Assembly: GCF_030709675.1 (NCBI RefSeq)
Contig: NZ_JAUZQD010000017.1
Span: 181,035 to 245,034 of the forward strand
Source of the DNA: Symbioplanes lichenis
GTDB taxonomy: Bacteria; Actinomycetota; Actinomycetes; Mycobacteriales; Micromonosporaceae
Direction: 5' to 3'
Length of the DNA stretch: 64,000 nt
Position numbers and translations under genes: made by a program. The notes beneath the pieces were generated by a model, which was not told where the DNA came from, ran no database searches, and was given only the letters and a program-made list of their open reading frames with translations. Below are positions 7,220 to 15,944 of the stretch, one piece after another; the stretch's first letter is position 1; each line of letters opens with the position of its first letter.

Positions 7220-9145
7220 ATGACGACAGAAGCGGTTAACTCCCTTTCGTCCGGCGGTGTCTCGTCTCCCTCGGCCGGCGGCGCTTCCTCGTCTGTGCCA
7301 GCCGCTTCGTCCCCGGCGGCGCCCGGCTCGGCGTCGGCGGCACCCGGCTCGGCGTCGGCGGCACCCGGCTCGGCGTCGGCGGCGCCCGGCTCGGCGTCGG
7401 CGGCGCCCGGCTCGGCGTCGGCGGCGCCCGGCTCGTCCCCGGCGGCGCCCGGCGCTTCGTCCTCGACGCGCGCCGATTCCTCCTCGGCGGCCGGGTCCGT
7501 GGCGGATCTCGCTGTGCCGTCCGGGACCGGATCGCCGCTGCCCGCGACCAAGGGCCCGTCGCTGTCGCCGTCGCGGGCGGCCGACTTCAAGACCTGCCCG
7601 CTGCTGTTCCGCTTCCGCACCATCGACCGCCTCCCCGAGCAGCCCACCCGCGACCAGGTCCGGGGCACCCTGGTCCACGCCGTCCTCGAGCGCCTCTTCG
7701 ACCTGCCCGCCGGCGCCCGCACCCCCGAGGCCGCCGCCGCCCTGGTCCGGCCGGAGTGGGAGCGCCTGCTCGGGTCGGAGCCGGAGCTGTCGGCCCTCTT
7801 CGACGACCCCGCCGAGGCGCCCGTCCCCCTGGTGGACGGCCCGCTTGCCGCTCCTCCCGCCCCCGCGACCGCCCTCTCCACCGAACCGTCCACGCCTTCC
7901 CCTGGACCGTCCGCGTCTCCTGCCGGGCCGTCCGCGTCCTCCACCGGACCGTCCACGCCTCCCCCTGGACCGACCGCGTCTCCTGCCGGGCCGTCCGCGT
8001 CCTCCACCGGACCGTCCACGCCTCCCCCTGGACCGACCGCGTCTCCTGCCGGGCCGTCCGCGTCCTCCACCGGGCCATCCGCGTCTGCCCCTTCCACCGA
8101 GGCGGGCGCGACGACGACCGAGGCGGGCGCGACGACGACGGCCACCGCCCCCGCTTCGAGCGCGACCCCTGCCTCGGGCGCGGCTGCTTCCGGGGCGGCC
8201 GGTCCGACGGTCAGGGGCGACGGGGTGCTGCCCGGGATGCCGGAGGTGCCCGCCGAGGACGAGGCGGCGCGGCTGGAGCGGTTCCTGCGGGACGCGGGTG
8301 ATCTGCTGGCCGGCTACTTCGCGGTGGAGGACCCCAACCGCCTCGAGCCGGCCGAGCGGGAGAGCCTGATCTCCACGCTGGTCGACGACGAGCTGCTGAT
8401 CCGCGGCTACATCGACCGACTCGACATCTCACCCGCCGGCGACCTGCGCGTCGTCGACTACAAGACCGGCGGCGCCCCGCGCGAGGCGTTCGAGGGCCGG
8501 GCGTTGTTCCAGCTCAAATTCTATGCCCTCGTCCTGTGGCGCACCCGCGGCGTGGTCCCCCGCGTCCTCCGCCTGCTCTACCTCAAGGACGCCGAGGCCT
8601 GCGACTACAGCCCCGACGCCGAGGAGCTCGAACGCTTCGAGCGCACCCTGCTCGCCCTCTCCCGAGCCATCGAGCAGGCCAAGGAGCAGCGCGACTTCCG
8701 CCCCAAGCCGAGCCGGCTCTGCGGCTGGTGCAGCCACCAGCAGTTCTGCCCCGAGTTCGGCGGCACCCCGCCGCCCTACCCCGAGCCCACCGCCGCCACG
8801 GCACCGCTCGCCCTGGTCCCGGCCGCCGCCACGGCAACGCCCGGCCTCGCCGACGCCACCTCCGCCACGGCAGCGCCCGATCTCGCCCAGGCCGCCCACA
8901 CCCCGGCAGCGCCCGACCTCGCCCCCACCGCGCCGGCCACGGCGGCCACGGCGGCGCTCCACCTCATCCCGGGTGCGGCAGCGCACGACCATGCCCAGGC
9001 CGCCCCCGCCACGACAGCGCTCGACCACGTCCAGGCCGCAGTCACTCCGGCCGCCGGCTCCCCGCGCCCCGGTGCGGCCCTCCCCGTCGCCCGGCCGCCG
9101 CACGAGGACGACCTTCCGCCCAGCCGCCGGGTCACCGACCTCTGA
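7220..9145 (+). CDS. RecB-like PD-(D/E)XK nuclease with low-complexity insertions
   Basis: The 641-residue protein has a core typical of the small actinobacterial RecB-family exonuclease (about 280 residues). LSPSRAADFKTCPLLFRFR is near 115-132, DLRVVDYKTGG with the catalytic D and K near 408-418, and LCGWCSHQQFC near 500. The lone Cys of TCP plus C-x2-C-x5-C match the four-Cys iron-sulfur pattern of Cas4/AddB-type nucleases. Unusually, Ala/Pro/Ser/Thr-rich segments are added at the N-terminus (1-110), inside the domain (about 210-328) and at the C-terminus (515-641). Two of these are made of tandem repeats. ATG at 7220 is the only plausible start, and no strong ribosome site was seen. Its role is probably DNA repair. 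Confidence 0.88.
   Translation: MTTEAVNSLSSGGVSSPSAGGASSSVPAASSPAAPGSASAAPGSASAAPGSASAAPGSASAAPGSASAAPGSSPAAPGASSSTRADSSSAAGSVADLAVPSGTGSPLPATKGPSLSPSRAADFKTCPLLFRFRTIDRLPEQPTRDQVRGTLVHAVLERLFDLPAGARTPEAAAALVRPEWERLLGSEPELSALFDDPAEAPVPLVDGPLAAPPAPATALSTEPSTPSPGPSASPAGPSASSTGPSTPPPGPTASPAGPSASSTGPSTPPPGPTASPAGPSASSTGPSASAPSTEAGATTTEAGATTTATAPASSATPASGAAASGAAGPTVRGDGVLPGMPEVPAEDEAARLERFLRDAGDLLAGYFAVEDPNRLEPAERESLISTLVDDELLIRGYIDRLDISPAGDLRVVDYKTGGAPREAFEGRALFQLKFYALVLWRTRGVVPRVLRLLYLKDAEACDYSPDAEELERFERTLLALSRAIEQAKEQRDFRPKPSRLCGWCSHQQFCPEFGGTPPPYPEPTAATAPLALVPAAATATPGLADATSATAAPDLAQAAHTPAAPDLAPTAPATAATAALHLIPGAAAHDHAQAAPATTALDHVQAAVTPAAGSPRPGAALPVARPPHEDDLPPSRRVTDL
7322..7447 (+). repeat. 21-bp tandem repeat coding PGSASAA
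   Basis: Five near-identical 21-bp units and a sixth degenerate one run in frame within the nuclease gene and encode PGSASAA heptapeptides. They lie in the N-terminal linker, before the conserved domain. The high identity between units suggests recent slippage or expansion. Confidence 0.9.
7898..8090 (+). repeat. 63-bp tandem repeat inside the nuclease domain
   Basis: Units begin at 7921, 7984 and 8047, with a partial copy before 7921. The period is exactly 63 bp (21 codons: SPAGPSASSTGPSTPPPG plus three more). Copies are nearly identical. They form a flexible insert between the two conserved halves of the nuclease, so copy number can change without a frameshift. Confidence 0.9.
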
Positions 9146-9517
9146 CAGCCACGACGGCCCCGCCCCACCGGGTCCGGCTCACCCCGCAGGACCGGCCCGG
9201 CCCACCCCCGTCGCGTTCGATCCGCTCGCCCGGCCCGCCCGCCTGATTCGGCCCGGCCCACCGCCGCCGCATTCGATCCGCTCGCCCGGCCCGCCCGCCT
9301 GATTCGGCCCGGCCCACCGCCGCCGCATTCGATCCGCTCGCCCGGCCCGCCCGCCTGATTCGGCCCGGCCCACCGCCGCCGCGTTCGATCCGCTCATCCG
9401 ACTCGCTCGTCGGGTCCGGTTCGGTCCACCGCTGCTGCCGGGGGCGTCGGTCGGGTGGCAGTGCCCCGGGGCGCGATCGCATAGGGTGAGCGCCCTGAGC
9501 GGCGTGGGGAGGCGCGG
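9146..9517. other. Intergenic stretch occupied mostly by a tandem repeat
   Basis: There is no gene in these 372 bases. The first two thirds hold the 56-bp repeat array described separately. The last 100 bases lead to the response regulator and contain no obvious palindrome; GGGGAGGCGCGG precedes its GTG. Confidence 0.6.
9190..9412. repeat. 56-bp non-coding tandem repeat, about 3.8 copies
   Basis: Exact unit starts (GATTCGGCCCGGCCCACC) are at 9245, 9301 and 9357, giving a period of 56 bp. A diverged copy lies before them, and the last unit decays after about 40 bases. 56 is not a multiple of three, so the array is not a protein repeat. It lies between the nuclease stop and the response regulator. 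Confidence 0.9.
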
Positions 9518-10231
9518 GTGACGGCGGGTGACGGGGTGCGGGTGGCGGCGGGGAGCAGAGCGGCCCGGACCGTCCGGGTGTTGCTCGCCGACGATCAGCC
9601 GATGCTGCGGTCCGGGTTGCGCAGCGCCTTCGCGGGCGTGGAGGGCCTGACCGTCGTCGGGGAGGCCGGCGACGGGGTGGAGGCGGTCGATCTCGCGCGG
9701 CGGCTGCTGCCCGACGTCGTCGTGATGGATGTGCGCCTGCCGCGGCTCGACGGCCTGGCCGCCACGCGGAGCATCGCGGGGTCGGGGCTGCCGGTGCGCG
9801 TGCTGATCCTGACCGCGCACGACGGTGACGAGCATGTGCTCGGTGCCGTGGCGGCGGGGGCGGCCGGCTACCTGGGCAAGGATGTGCCGCCGGGCGAACT
9901 TGTGGCGGCGGTGCGTACCGTGGCCGCCGGCGGCGCCGTGGTTGCTCCTCTGCTTCTCGGGCGCCTGCTCAGCCGGGTCGCCGAGCTGCTGCCCCCGGAT
10001 GGGAACGGGCCGTCCGCCCCGGCGCTCGACGCGCTCACCGAGCGGGAGCGGGAGGTCTTGGTCCACGTGGCCAAGGGCCGTTCGAACGCCGAGATCGCCC
10101 GCGCCCTCACCGTCAGCGAGACCACCGTGAAGACGCATGTCGGCCACGTGCTCACCAAGCTGCGGTTGCGCGACCGGGTGCAGGCGGTCGTCCTCGCGTA
10201 CGAGACAGGGCTGGTCCGCCCCGGATCCTGA
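9518..10231 (+). CDS. NarL/LuxR-type response regulator (orphan)
   Basis: The 237-residue protein has a receiver domain (VRVLLADDQPMLRSGLR, phospho-acceptor Asp in VVVMDVRLPRLDG, conserved Lys in YLGKDV) and a LuxR-type helix-turn-helix at the C-terminus (LTEREREVLVHVAKGRSNAEI, TTVKTHVGHVLTKL). It should bind DNA after phosphorylation by a histidine kinase, but no kinase gene is adjacent on either side. The GTG at 9518 has GGGGAGG 6 nt upstream; a second in-frame GTG 12 nt later would also work. The N-terminus has about 17 extra residues before the receiver. Confidence 0.9.
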   Translation: MTAGDGVRVAAGSRAARTVRVLLADDQPMLRSGLRSAFAGVEGLTVVGEAGDGVEAVDLARRLLPDVVVMDVRLPRLDGLAATRSIAGSGLPVRVLILTAHDGDEHVLGAVAAGAAGYLGKDVPPGELVAAVRTVAAGGAVVAPLLLGRLLSRVAELLPPDGNGPSAPALDALTEREREVLVHVAKGRSNAEIARALTVSETTVKTHVGHVLTKLRLRDRVQAVVLAYETGLVRPGS

Positions 10232-10264
10232 CCAGCGACAAAGAAGCCGCCGGAACGACCAGCG

Positions 10265-11044
10265 TCAGGCCGCCACCCGACCCACGGCGCGCCGGACGGA
10301 GATGTCGCCGCTGGCGGTGGTGGCGCGCAGCTCGAGCGCAGCCGCGCCGCCGGCCGGGGCGCCGGTCATCGGGAGATCGCTGTTCGTGCGGCCCGACGAC
10401 GTGGTGAGGTCGAGCCAGACCGAGGTGCCCGCGACCACCCCCACGGTGACGTCGCCCGACGAGGTCTTGAGGTCGGCGCGGCCCGAGCGCAGGGCGCCGA
10501 TCTCCACGTCGCCCGACGACGAGCCGGCGCGTACGGACCCCGCGGCGCTGCCGATCCGCACGGCGCCGCTCGACGAGTGGGCGATGACGTCACCGGTGAC
10601 GTCACCGATGCGTACCTGGCCGGAGCCGGACCCGGCGCTCAGCGCGCCGCCGACCTGACCCACCTCCACGTCGCCGCTCGTGGTCTTCAGGTGGGCGTCG
10701 CCGGTGGCCGTGTCGAGGGTGATGGTCGCGGAGGACGCGTCGACGCGGACGGTGCTGTAGCGGCCGCGCAGCTCGACGTCGGCCGCGGGCACCTGGGCCG
10801 CCACGGCGCTGCCCGCGGGCACGCGCACCAGGACGCCGGTGCGGGGGCTGCGCCATCGGCCCACGCCGGAGCGCTCGGGGGCGTGGACGATCAGGACGTC
10901 GCCGTCCAGCTCGACGTGGAAGCGATCGTCGTCGCCGGACACGGTGACGGTGATCGTGTCGGTCTCCTCGGCGTGGACCTCGGCGTGGCCGCGGTGCAGG
11001 CGCAGGGAGAGGGTGACGGGCTCGGAGCGGCTGAACTCGGGCAT
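10265..11044 (-). CDS. DUF4097 beta-strand repeat protein
   Basis: The 259 residues form a run of short beta strands rich in Ser, Gly, Asp and Val. Repeating phrases such as TSSGDVEVG, SSSGAVRIG and SSSGDVEIG are typical of the DUF4097 beta-helix family. No signal peptide or membrane segment is visible, so it is probably cytoplasmic. It follows the ribbon-helix-helix gene by 10 nt on the same strand, as in many actinobacteria, which suggests a two-gene operon under one autoregulated promoter. Its biochemical role is unknown; the fold suggests a scaffold. Confidence 0.85.
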   Translation of the reverse strand: MPEFSRSEPVTLSLRLHRGHAEVHAEETDTITVTVSGDDDRFHVELDGDVLIVHAPERSGVGRWRSPRTGVLVRVPAGSAVAAQVPAADVELRGRYSTVRVDASSATITLDTATGDAHLKTTSGDVEVGQVGGALSAGSGSGQVRIGDVTGDVIAHSSSGAVRIGSAAGSVRAGSSSGDVEIGALRSGRADLKTSSGDVTVGVVAGTSVWLDLTTSSGRTNSDLPMTGAPAGGAAALELRATTASGDISVRRAVGRVAA

Positions 11045-11054
11045 GACGACTCCT

Positions 11055-11519
11055 TCAGGCTTGGGCGAAACCGGTCAGGCGCCGGCCGGACCGGGCGGGC
11101 ACAGCGGCGGCCACGGCCCGCACCAGCCACGCGTTGACGGAGATGCCCTCGGCGGCGGCGGCCTGCTCGGCGCGGGCCTTGAGCGACTCGGGCATCCGCA
11201 GGGTGAGCCGGGCCTGGTCACCGCCATCCTCGGGCACGAAAGCGGGAGCGGGAGCGGGCACGGCCGGCGGGGGCGGAGCCGCGTCGGTGACGACGAAGTC
11301 GGCCTCCCGGCCCCGCAGCCGCACATCCACGACCGGCCCGTCGAGCCGCGTGGTGATCTCGGCGGCCGCGTCGGAGAGGGCCTCCAGCAGGGTCAGCCGC
11401 ACCGCCGGTTCGAGGGCGCCACCCAGGAGCGTCGCGGCCTCCGTCACCGGGGGTCCGGCGGGCGCGGCGGCGGCAGACAGGTCGGCCCGCAACGATTCCA
11501 GGTACGGCGTCAGATCCAT
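11055..11519 (-). CDS. Ribbon-helix-helix (HicB/Arc-like) DNA-binding protein
   Basis: The 154-residue protein has an N-terminal helical region, a Pro-rich linker (about 85-100) and a C-terminal segment QARLTLRMPESLKARAEQAA...GISVNAWLVRAVA. That is the strand-helix-helix signature of Arc/HicB-type repressors. It probably represses its own operon with the DUF4097 gene. The promoter carries three TGACGTCA palindromes, the first overlapping this gene's ATG. No toxin-like partner is seen, so an antitoxin role is not supported. Confidence 0.82.
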   Translation of the reverse strand: MDLTPYLESLRADLSAAAAPAGPPVTEAATLLGGALEPAVRLTLLEALSDAAAEITTRLDGPVVDVRLRGREADFVVTDAAPPPPAVPAPAPAFVPEDGGDQARLTLRMPESLKARAEQAAAAEGISVNAWLVRAVAAAVPARSGRRLTGFAQA

Positions 11520-11554
11520 GACGTCACTATGACGTCATACGTGACGTCACGTCA
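11519..11554. promoter_or_regulatory. Triple TGACGTCA operator
   Basis: Perfect 8-bp palindromes TGACGTCA lie at 11519-11526, 11530-11537 and 11542-11549, with a further half-site ACGTCA at 11549-11554. Spacing is 11 and 12 bp, about one helical turn, so bound dimers would sit on the same face. The array starts at the ATG of the ribbon-helix-helix gene, an ideal place for autorepression. Confidence 0.7.
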
Positions 11555-11696
11555 AGGCATCGGGGACAACCCTGAGACCGCCTGGGTGGCGCCCCCAGCG
11601 AAATCTCCGCGTACGTGTACGCCGCAGGGCGGACGTCCGGAACCGCGCCCATCGAGAGACTGAGCCGCGAGCAGCCGACAGAGCGGGAGAGAGACG

Positions 11697-12461
11697 ATGA
11701 CACCGACCACCACAGAACCCATCGCCGCGCGCGCCGACGAGGTCTGGAAGGTCTACGGCACCGGCGAGGCGCGGGTCGTCGCGTTGCGCGGGGTGAGCGC
11801 CGAGTTCGCCCGGGGCAGATTCACGGCGATCATGGGGCCGTCCGGCAGCGGCAAGTCGACGCTCATGCACTGCCTGGCCGGGCTGGACTCGGTCGACCGG
11901 GGCACGGTCCACATCGGCGGCACCGCGGTCAGCGGGCTCGGGGACAAGGCGCTGACCCGGCTGCGGCGTGACCGCATCGGCTTCATCTTCCAGCAGTTCA
12001 ACCTGTTGCCGACGCTGAGCGCCGCCGAGAACATCAAGCTGCCGCTCGACATCGCCGGCCGCAAGCCCGACCAGCAGTGGTGGGACGTCGTCATCGACAC
12101 CGTCGGGTTGCGGGACCGGCTGTCGCACCGGCCGGCGCAGCTCTCCGGCGGTCAGCAGCAGCGGGTGGCGTGCGCGCGGGCGCTGATCGGGCGGCCCGAC
12201 GTGATCTTCGCCGACGAGCCGACCGGCAACCTCGACTCGCGGTCCGGCGCCGAGGTGCTGTCGTTCCTGCGGGCCAGCGTGCGCGAGCACAACCAGACGA
12301 TCGTGATGGTCACGCACGACCCGGTCGCTGCGAGCTACGCCGACCGGGTGGTCTTCCTGGCCGACGGTCAGATCGTCGACGAGCTGCACGGGCCGACCGC
12401 GGACACCGTGCTCGACACGATGAAGCGGCTGGACACGTACGGCGAGCCGGTGATGCTCTGA
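11697..12461 (+). CDS. ABC transporter ATP-binding protein, MacB/LolD type
   Basis: The 254-residue ATPase has Walker A GPSGSGKST near 46, a Q-loop in FIFQQFNLLPTLS, signature LSGGQQQR near 150, Walker B VIFADEPTG near 168 and the switch His in VTHDP. It belongs to the group that pairs with FtsX-like permeases (mechanotransmission or lipid/peptide export). Its stop overlaps the ATG of the permease (TGATG at 12459-12463), so the two are translationally coupled. ATG at 11697 is preceded by GGGAGAGAG. Confidence 0.93.
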   Translation: MTPTTTEPIAARADEVWKVYGTGEARVVALRGVSAEFARGRFTAIMGPSGSGKSTLMHCLAGLDSVDRGTVHIGGTAVSGLGDKALTRLRRDRIGFIFQQFNLLPTLSAAENIKLPLDIAGRKPDQQWWDVVIDTVGLRDRLSHRPAQLSGGQQQRVACARALIGRPDVIFADEPTGNLDSRSGAEVLSFLRASVREHNQTIVMVTHDPVAASYADRVVFLADGQIVDELHGPTADTVLDTMKRLDTYGEPVML

Positions 12462-14998
12462 TGTTCCGCGCCACGCTCAAGAGCCTGCTCGCCCGCAAGC
12501 TCCGGCTCGTACTCTCCGGGCTGGCAGTTGTCCTGGGGGTGATGTTCGTCGCCGGGTCGTTCGTGCTGACGGACAGCCTCAACCGCACGTTCGACGCGCT
12601 GTTCGCCGACGCCTACGAGACCACCGACGTCGGTGTCAGCGCGAAACCGACGGTTGCCGTCTCGGAGCTGGAGGGCGAGCAGGTCGACACGCCGCTGCCG
12701 GCTGCGGCGCTGGCGACGATCAAAAACGTTCCCGGCGTACGGACGGCAACCGGCCTGGCCGAGGCCGACGGCGCCCGCGTCATCGGCTCCGACGGCAAGG
12801 TGCTGACGTCCACCGGCCCGCCCCGGATGGGCGTGGCGTGGACCGGCGAGGACGAGCTCGTGCAGCTCCGGCAGGGCAAGGGGCCTGCCGCCCCGGACGA
12901 GATCGCCGTCAACGCCACCGTCGCCGAGGCCGCCGGCATCAAGGTCGGTGACCGGGTGAGCGTGCTCACGCTGCAGCCCAAGAAGGAGTTCACGCTCGTC
13001 GGTGTGTGGGGCTACTCCGGCAACCGGGACAGCCTTGGTGGCGTGCAGGAAGTCGCCTTCACCGAGCCGGTCGCGCAGCAGCTCATGCTCGGTCGTACCG
13101 GCGTCTACAGCTCGATCCGCGTCCAGGCGGCCGACGGCGTCTCCCCCGCCGAGTTGCGCGACCGGGTGGGCGCCGCCCTCGGCGCCGGCTACGACGTCAA
13201 AACCGGTCAGCAGCTCGCCGAGGACAACGCGGCGGAGCTCAAGGACGGGCTCGCGTTTTTCGGGCAGATCCTGCTCGGGTTCTCGGCCGTGGCGCTGTTC
13301 GTGGGGATCTTCCTGATCCTCAACACGTTCTCGATCGTGGTCGCGCAGCGCACCCGGGAGCTCGCCCTGATGCGGGCGCTGGGCGCCAGCCGGCCGCAGA
13401 TGATCGGCTCGGTGCTGCTCGAGGCCGTCGTCGTGGGCCTGCTGGCGGCCGTCCTCGGCCTCGCCGCCGGGTACGGAGCCGGCGCCGGCCTGGGCTACCT
13501 GTTCAGCAGCTTCGGAGGCGGCGGCCTGGAACTCGCCTCGGCGGGCCTGCCCCTGTCGGCGGTCATCTCCGCGTTCACGATCGGCGTCCTGGTGACCGTG
13601 GTGGCCGCGCTGCTGCCCGCCCTGCGCGCCGCCCGGATCCCCCCGGTGGCCGCCATGCAGGACGTGGCCACGCCCGACCGGCCGCTGACCCGGATCAGCG
13701 TGGCGGGCGGCGTCGTCACGGCGGCCGGCGCGGCGGCGCTGGGCACCGGCCTGTTCGCCGACGCGGGCGGCGCCGACCTCTACCTGATCCTCGGCGGCGT
13801 GCTGGTCACGTTCATCGGCGTGGCGCTGCTCACCCCGCTGATCAGCAAGCCGGTCGTGGCCCTGCTCGGCCGCCTCTTCTCGTGGTCGCTGCCGGGCCGC
13901 CTCGGCCGGCTCAACTCGGGCCGCAACCCGCGCCGCACGGCGATCACGGCGGCCGCCCTCATGGTCGGCATCGCCCTGGTCACCGGCGTCACGGTGGTCA
14001 TGCGCTCGGCCCAGGCCAGCCTGGAGACGGAGATCAACCGGGTGCTGGCGGCCGAGATCGTCATCAACGGCGACCAGACCGGCCCGCGCCCGCCGACCTA
14101 CGACCCGGCCGTCGTGGCTCAGGCCCGCGACATTCCCGGCGTACGGGCGGCAGCCGCGCTCTACGACGACCAGGTCCTCGTGAACGGCACCCGCGACTAC
14201 GTCACCGCCACCGACGACCTGGCCCAGCTCGGGACGACGTTCGGGCAGTCCGTGGCGCCGCTGGGCGCGAGCCAGATCGCCGTGAGCCGGGACACCGCCA
14301 CGGAGAAGGGCTGGCAGACCGGTACCACGGTCACCGTCCAGACCGCCCGCGGAACGCCCCGGGACTACACGGTGGCGACGGTGTTCCCCGAGGACTCCCT
14401 CCCCGGCACGATCATCCTGCCCGCCTCGGCGGTCGCCGGGTTCGGCATCCCGCAGCCGGTCGCGGGCTTCGTCAAGCTGGACGACGGCATCCCGGTCGAC
14501 AGCGTGCTGCCCGCCGTGAAGGCTCTGCTGGCGGACAGCCCCGAGGTCGCCGCCTCGGACGCCGCCACCTTCATCGACCAGCAGGCGTCCATCTTCGACA
14601 CGCTCATCACGATGATCCAGATCCTGCTCGCCCTGGCCATCCTCATCGCCGTGCTGGGCGTGATCAACACCCTGGCCCTGTCCGTCCTCGAACGCACCCG
14701 CGAGCTGGGCCTCCTCCGCGCCGTCGGTCTCGGCCGGGCCCAGACCATGCGCATGATCACGGTCGAGGCGGTGGTGATCAGCGTCTTCGGCGCCCTGCTC
14801 GGCGTCGCCGTGGGCGCCGGCCTGGGCACGGCGGTCACCCGCGCCCTCGAGAACGACGGCGTCACCGAGCTGGTCCTGCCGTGGACCCGGATGGGCACCT
14901 ACCTGCTGCTGGCCGCCCTGGTCGGCGTGATCGCGGCGGTGCTGCCGGCCATCCGCGCGGCCCGCCTCAACGTCCTGGGCGCCATCGCCCACGACTGA
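12461..14998 (+). CDS. FtsX-like ABC transporter permease
   Basis: The 845-residue membrane protein starts with an N-terminal helix (LRLVLSGLAVVLGVMFVAG) and a large extracytoplasmic domain. Two FtsX domains with three or four helices each follow, around 260-390 and 715-845 (the latter with ALAILIAVLGVINTLAL). A second periplasmic-type domain lies between about 500 and 690. This is the full-length two-FtsX arrangement common in actinobacteria. The substrate cannot be read from the sequence. It is the second gene of a two-gene operon and is followed by a strong stem-loop. Confidence 0.92.
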   Translation: MFRATLKSLLARKLRLVLSGLAVVLGVMFVAGSFVLTDSLNRTFDALFADAYETTDVGVSAKPTVAVSELEGEQVDTPLPAAALATIKNVPGVRTATGLAEADGARVIGSDGKVLTSTGPPRMGVAWTGEDELVQLRQGKGPAAPDEIAVNATVAEAAGIKVGDRVSVLTLQPKKEFTLVGVWGYSGNRDSLGGVQEVAFTEPVAQQLMLGRTGVYSSIRVQAADGVSPAELRDRVGAALGAGYDVKTGQQLAEDNAAELKDGLAFFGQILLGFSAVALFVGIFLILNTFSIVVAQRTRELALMRALGASRPQMIGSVLLEAVVVGLLAAVLGLAAGYGAGAGLGYLFSSFGGGGLELASAGLPLSAVISAFTIGVLVTVVAALLPALRAARIPPVAAMQDVATPDRPLTRISVAGGVVTAAGAAALGTGLFADAGGADLYLILGGVLVTFIGVALLTPLISKPVVALLGRLFSWSLPGRLGRLNSGRNPRRTAITAAALMVGIALVTGVTVVMRSAQASLETEINRVLAAEIVINGDQTGPRPPTYDPAVVAQARDIPGVRAAAALYDDQVLVNGTRDYVTATDDLAQLGTTFGQSVAPLGASQIAVSRDTATEKGWQTGTTVTVQTARGTPRDYTVATVFPEDSLPGTIILPASAVAGFGIPQPVAGFVKLDDGIPVDSVLPAVKALLADSPEVAASDAATFIDQQASIFDTLITMIQILLALAILIAVLGVINTLALSVLERTRELGLLRAVGLGRAQTMRMITVEAVVISVFGALLGVAVGAGLGTAVTRALENDGVTELVLPWTRMGTYLLLAALVGVIAAVLPAIRAARLNVLGAIAHD

Positions 14999-15011
14999 CC
15001 CGCGAAAACAC

Positions 15012-15046
15012 CCGGCCGGCCGCACACGGGACCTGCGGCCGGCCGG
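15012..15046 (+). terminator. GC-rich stem-loop after the ABC exporter
   Basis: A perfect 13-bp stem (CCGGCCGGCCGCA with TGCGGCCGGCCGG) and a 9-nt loop lie 13 nt after the permease stop. There is no T tract, as is common for high-GC terminators. The remaining bases up to 15221 show nothing recognisable. Confidence 0.65.
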
Positions 15047-15221
15047 CCCGCACGCCGATCGGGCCGCGAGACGCCGCCGGCTCCCGGGTGAGCTCGACCG
15101 GACGCGCACCTCAACCGGCGACCGGAAGTGCGACTCGGACGACAACGGCGACCGCAAACGCGGCTCAGGCAGCGCGGCACGGCGGCGCAGGCGCCTCAAG
15201 TGGCGGCGCGGCGCGGGCGGG

Positions 15222-15893
15222 TCAGGCGGTGACCTCGGTGAAGAGCGACCCCAGGAACGCCACGTCCACGCCCACCAGCGACTCCCGCACGTGCACCCCG
15301 TCGGTCGGCGGGAGCTCGAGCTCGGCCGGCACCGCGATCACCCGGGCGCCCGAGGCCAGGGCGCTGGTCATGCCGGTCGGCGAGTCCTCGATGGCGACGC
15401 ACTGGTCGATCGGGACGCCGAGCAGCTCGGCGGCGCGGCGGTAGGGGGCCGGGTCGGGCTTGGGGGCCGACACCTCGTCGCCGCAGACGACGGCGTCGAA
15501 GTTGTCGCGGCCGAGGGTGCCGAGCGCGACCTCGACGAGGCGGCGGCCGGTGGAGGTGACCAGGGCGGTGGGCAGGCCGGCGGCGCGGACGGCCCGGAGC
15601 AGCTCCATGGCGCCGGGGCGCCAGACGAGGCCGGCGGCGAAGAGCTCCTCGACGCGGCCCTCGATCCACGCGACGTCGGCGGCCTCGTCACGGTCCGGCT
15701 GGCCCAGGTCGTCGCGCAGGATCCGCATGGAGACGCGCATGCTGCTGCCGACCATGGCGTGCCGGGCGGCCAGGGACAACGTGCCGCCGGCGTGCGCGGC
15801 CAGCTCGTGCAGGGCCACGTCCCAGACCTTTTCGCTGTCGACCAGGGTGCCGTCCATGTCGAAGAGCACCGCGGCCGGGAGTGATGAGGTCAT
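15222..15893 (-). CDS. HAD-superfamily hydrolase (beta-phosphoglucomutase-like)
   Basis: The 223-residue protein has motif I FDMDGTLVDSEKVW at the N-terminus, a helical cap, motif II with TSTGR near 115, the motif III Lys in SAPKPDPAPYRRAAE, and motif IV IEDSPTGM. It is a soluble phosphatase or phosphomutase; the substrate is not predictable. It stands alone, and the adjacent genes read in unrelated contexts. Confidence 0.88.
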   Translation of the reverse strand: MTSSLPAAVLFDMDGTLVDSEKVWDVALHELAAHAGGTLSLAARHAMVGSSMRVSMRILRDDLGQPDRDEAADVAWIEGRVEELFAAGLVWRPGAMELLRAVRAAGLPTALVTSTGRRLVEVALGTLGRDNFDAVVCGDEVSAPKPDPAPYRRAAELLGVPIDQCVAIEDSPTGMTSALASGARVIAVPAELELPPTDGVHVRESLVGVDVAFLGSLFTEVTA

Positions 15894-15944
15894 GAGCCCA
15901 TTGTCCCCGGCCGGGCCCCGCCACGCCGTCAGGTGTGACGGGAC

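Noticed and set aside
11055..11519. HicB-like gene as antitoxin of a toxin-antitoxin pair
   Set aside because: The neighbour is a DUF4097 beta-helix protein, not a HicA-type or other toxin.
12368..15199. 943-codon minus-strand frame
   Set aside because: Antisense shadow of the ABC permease.
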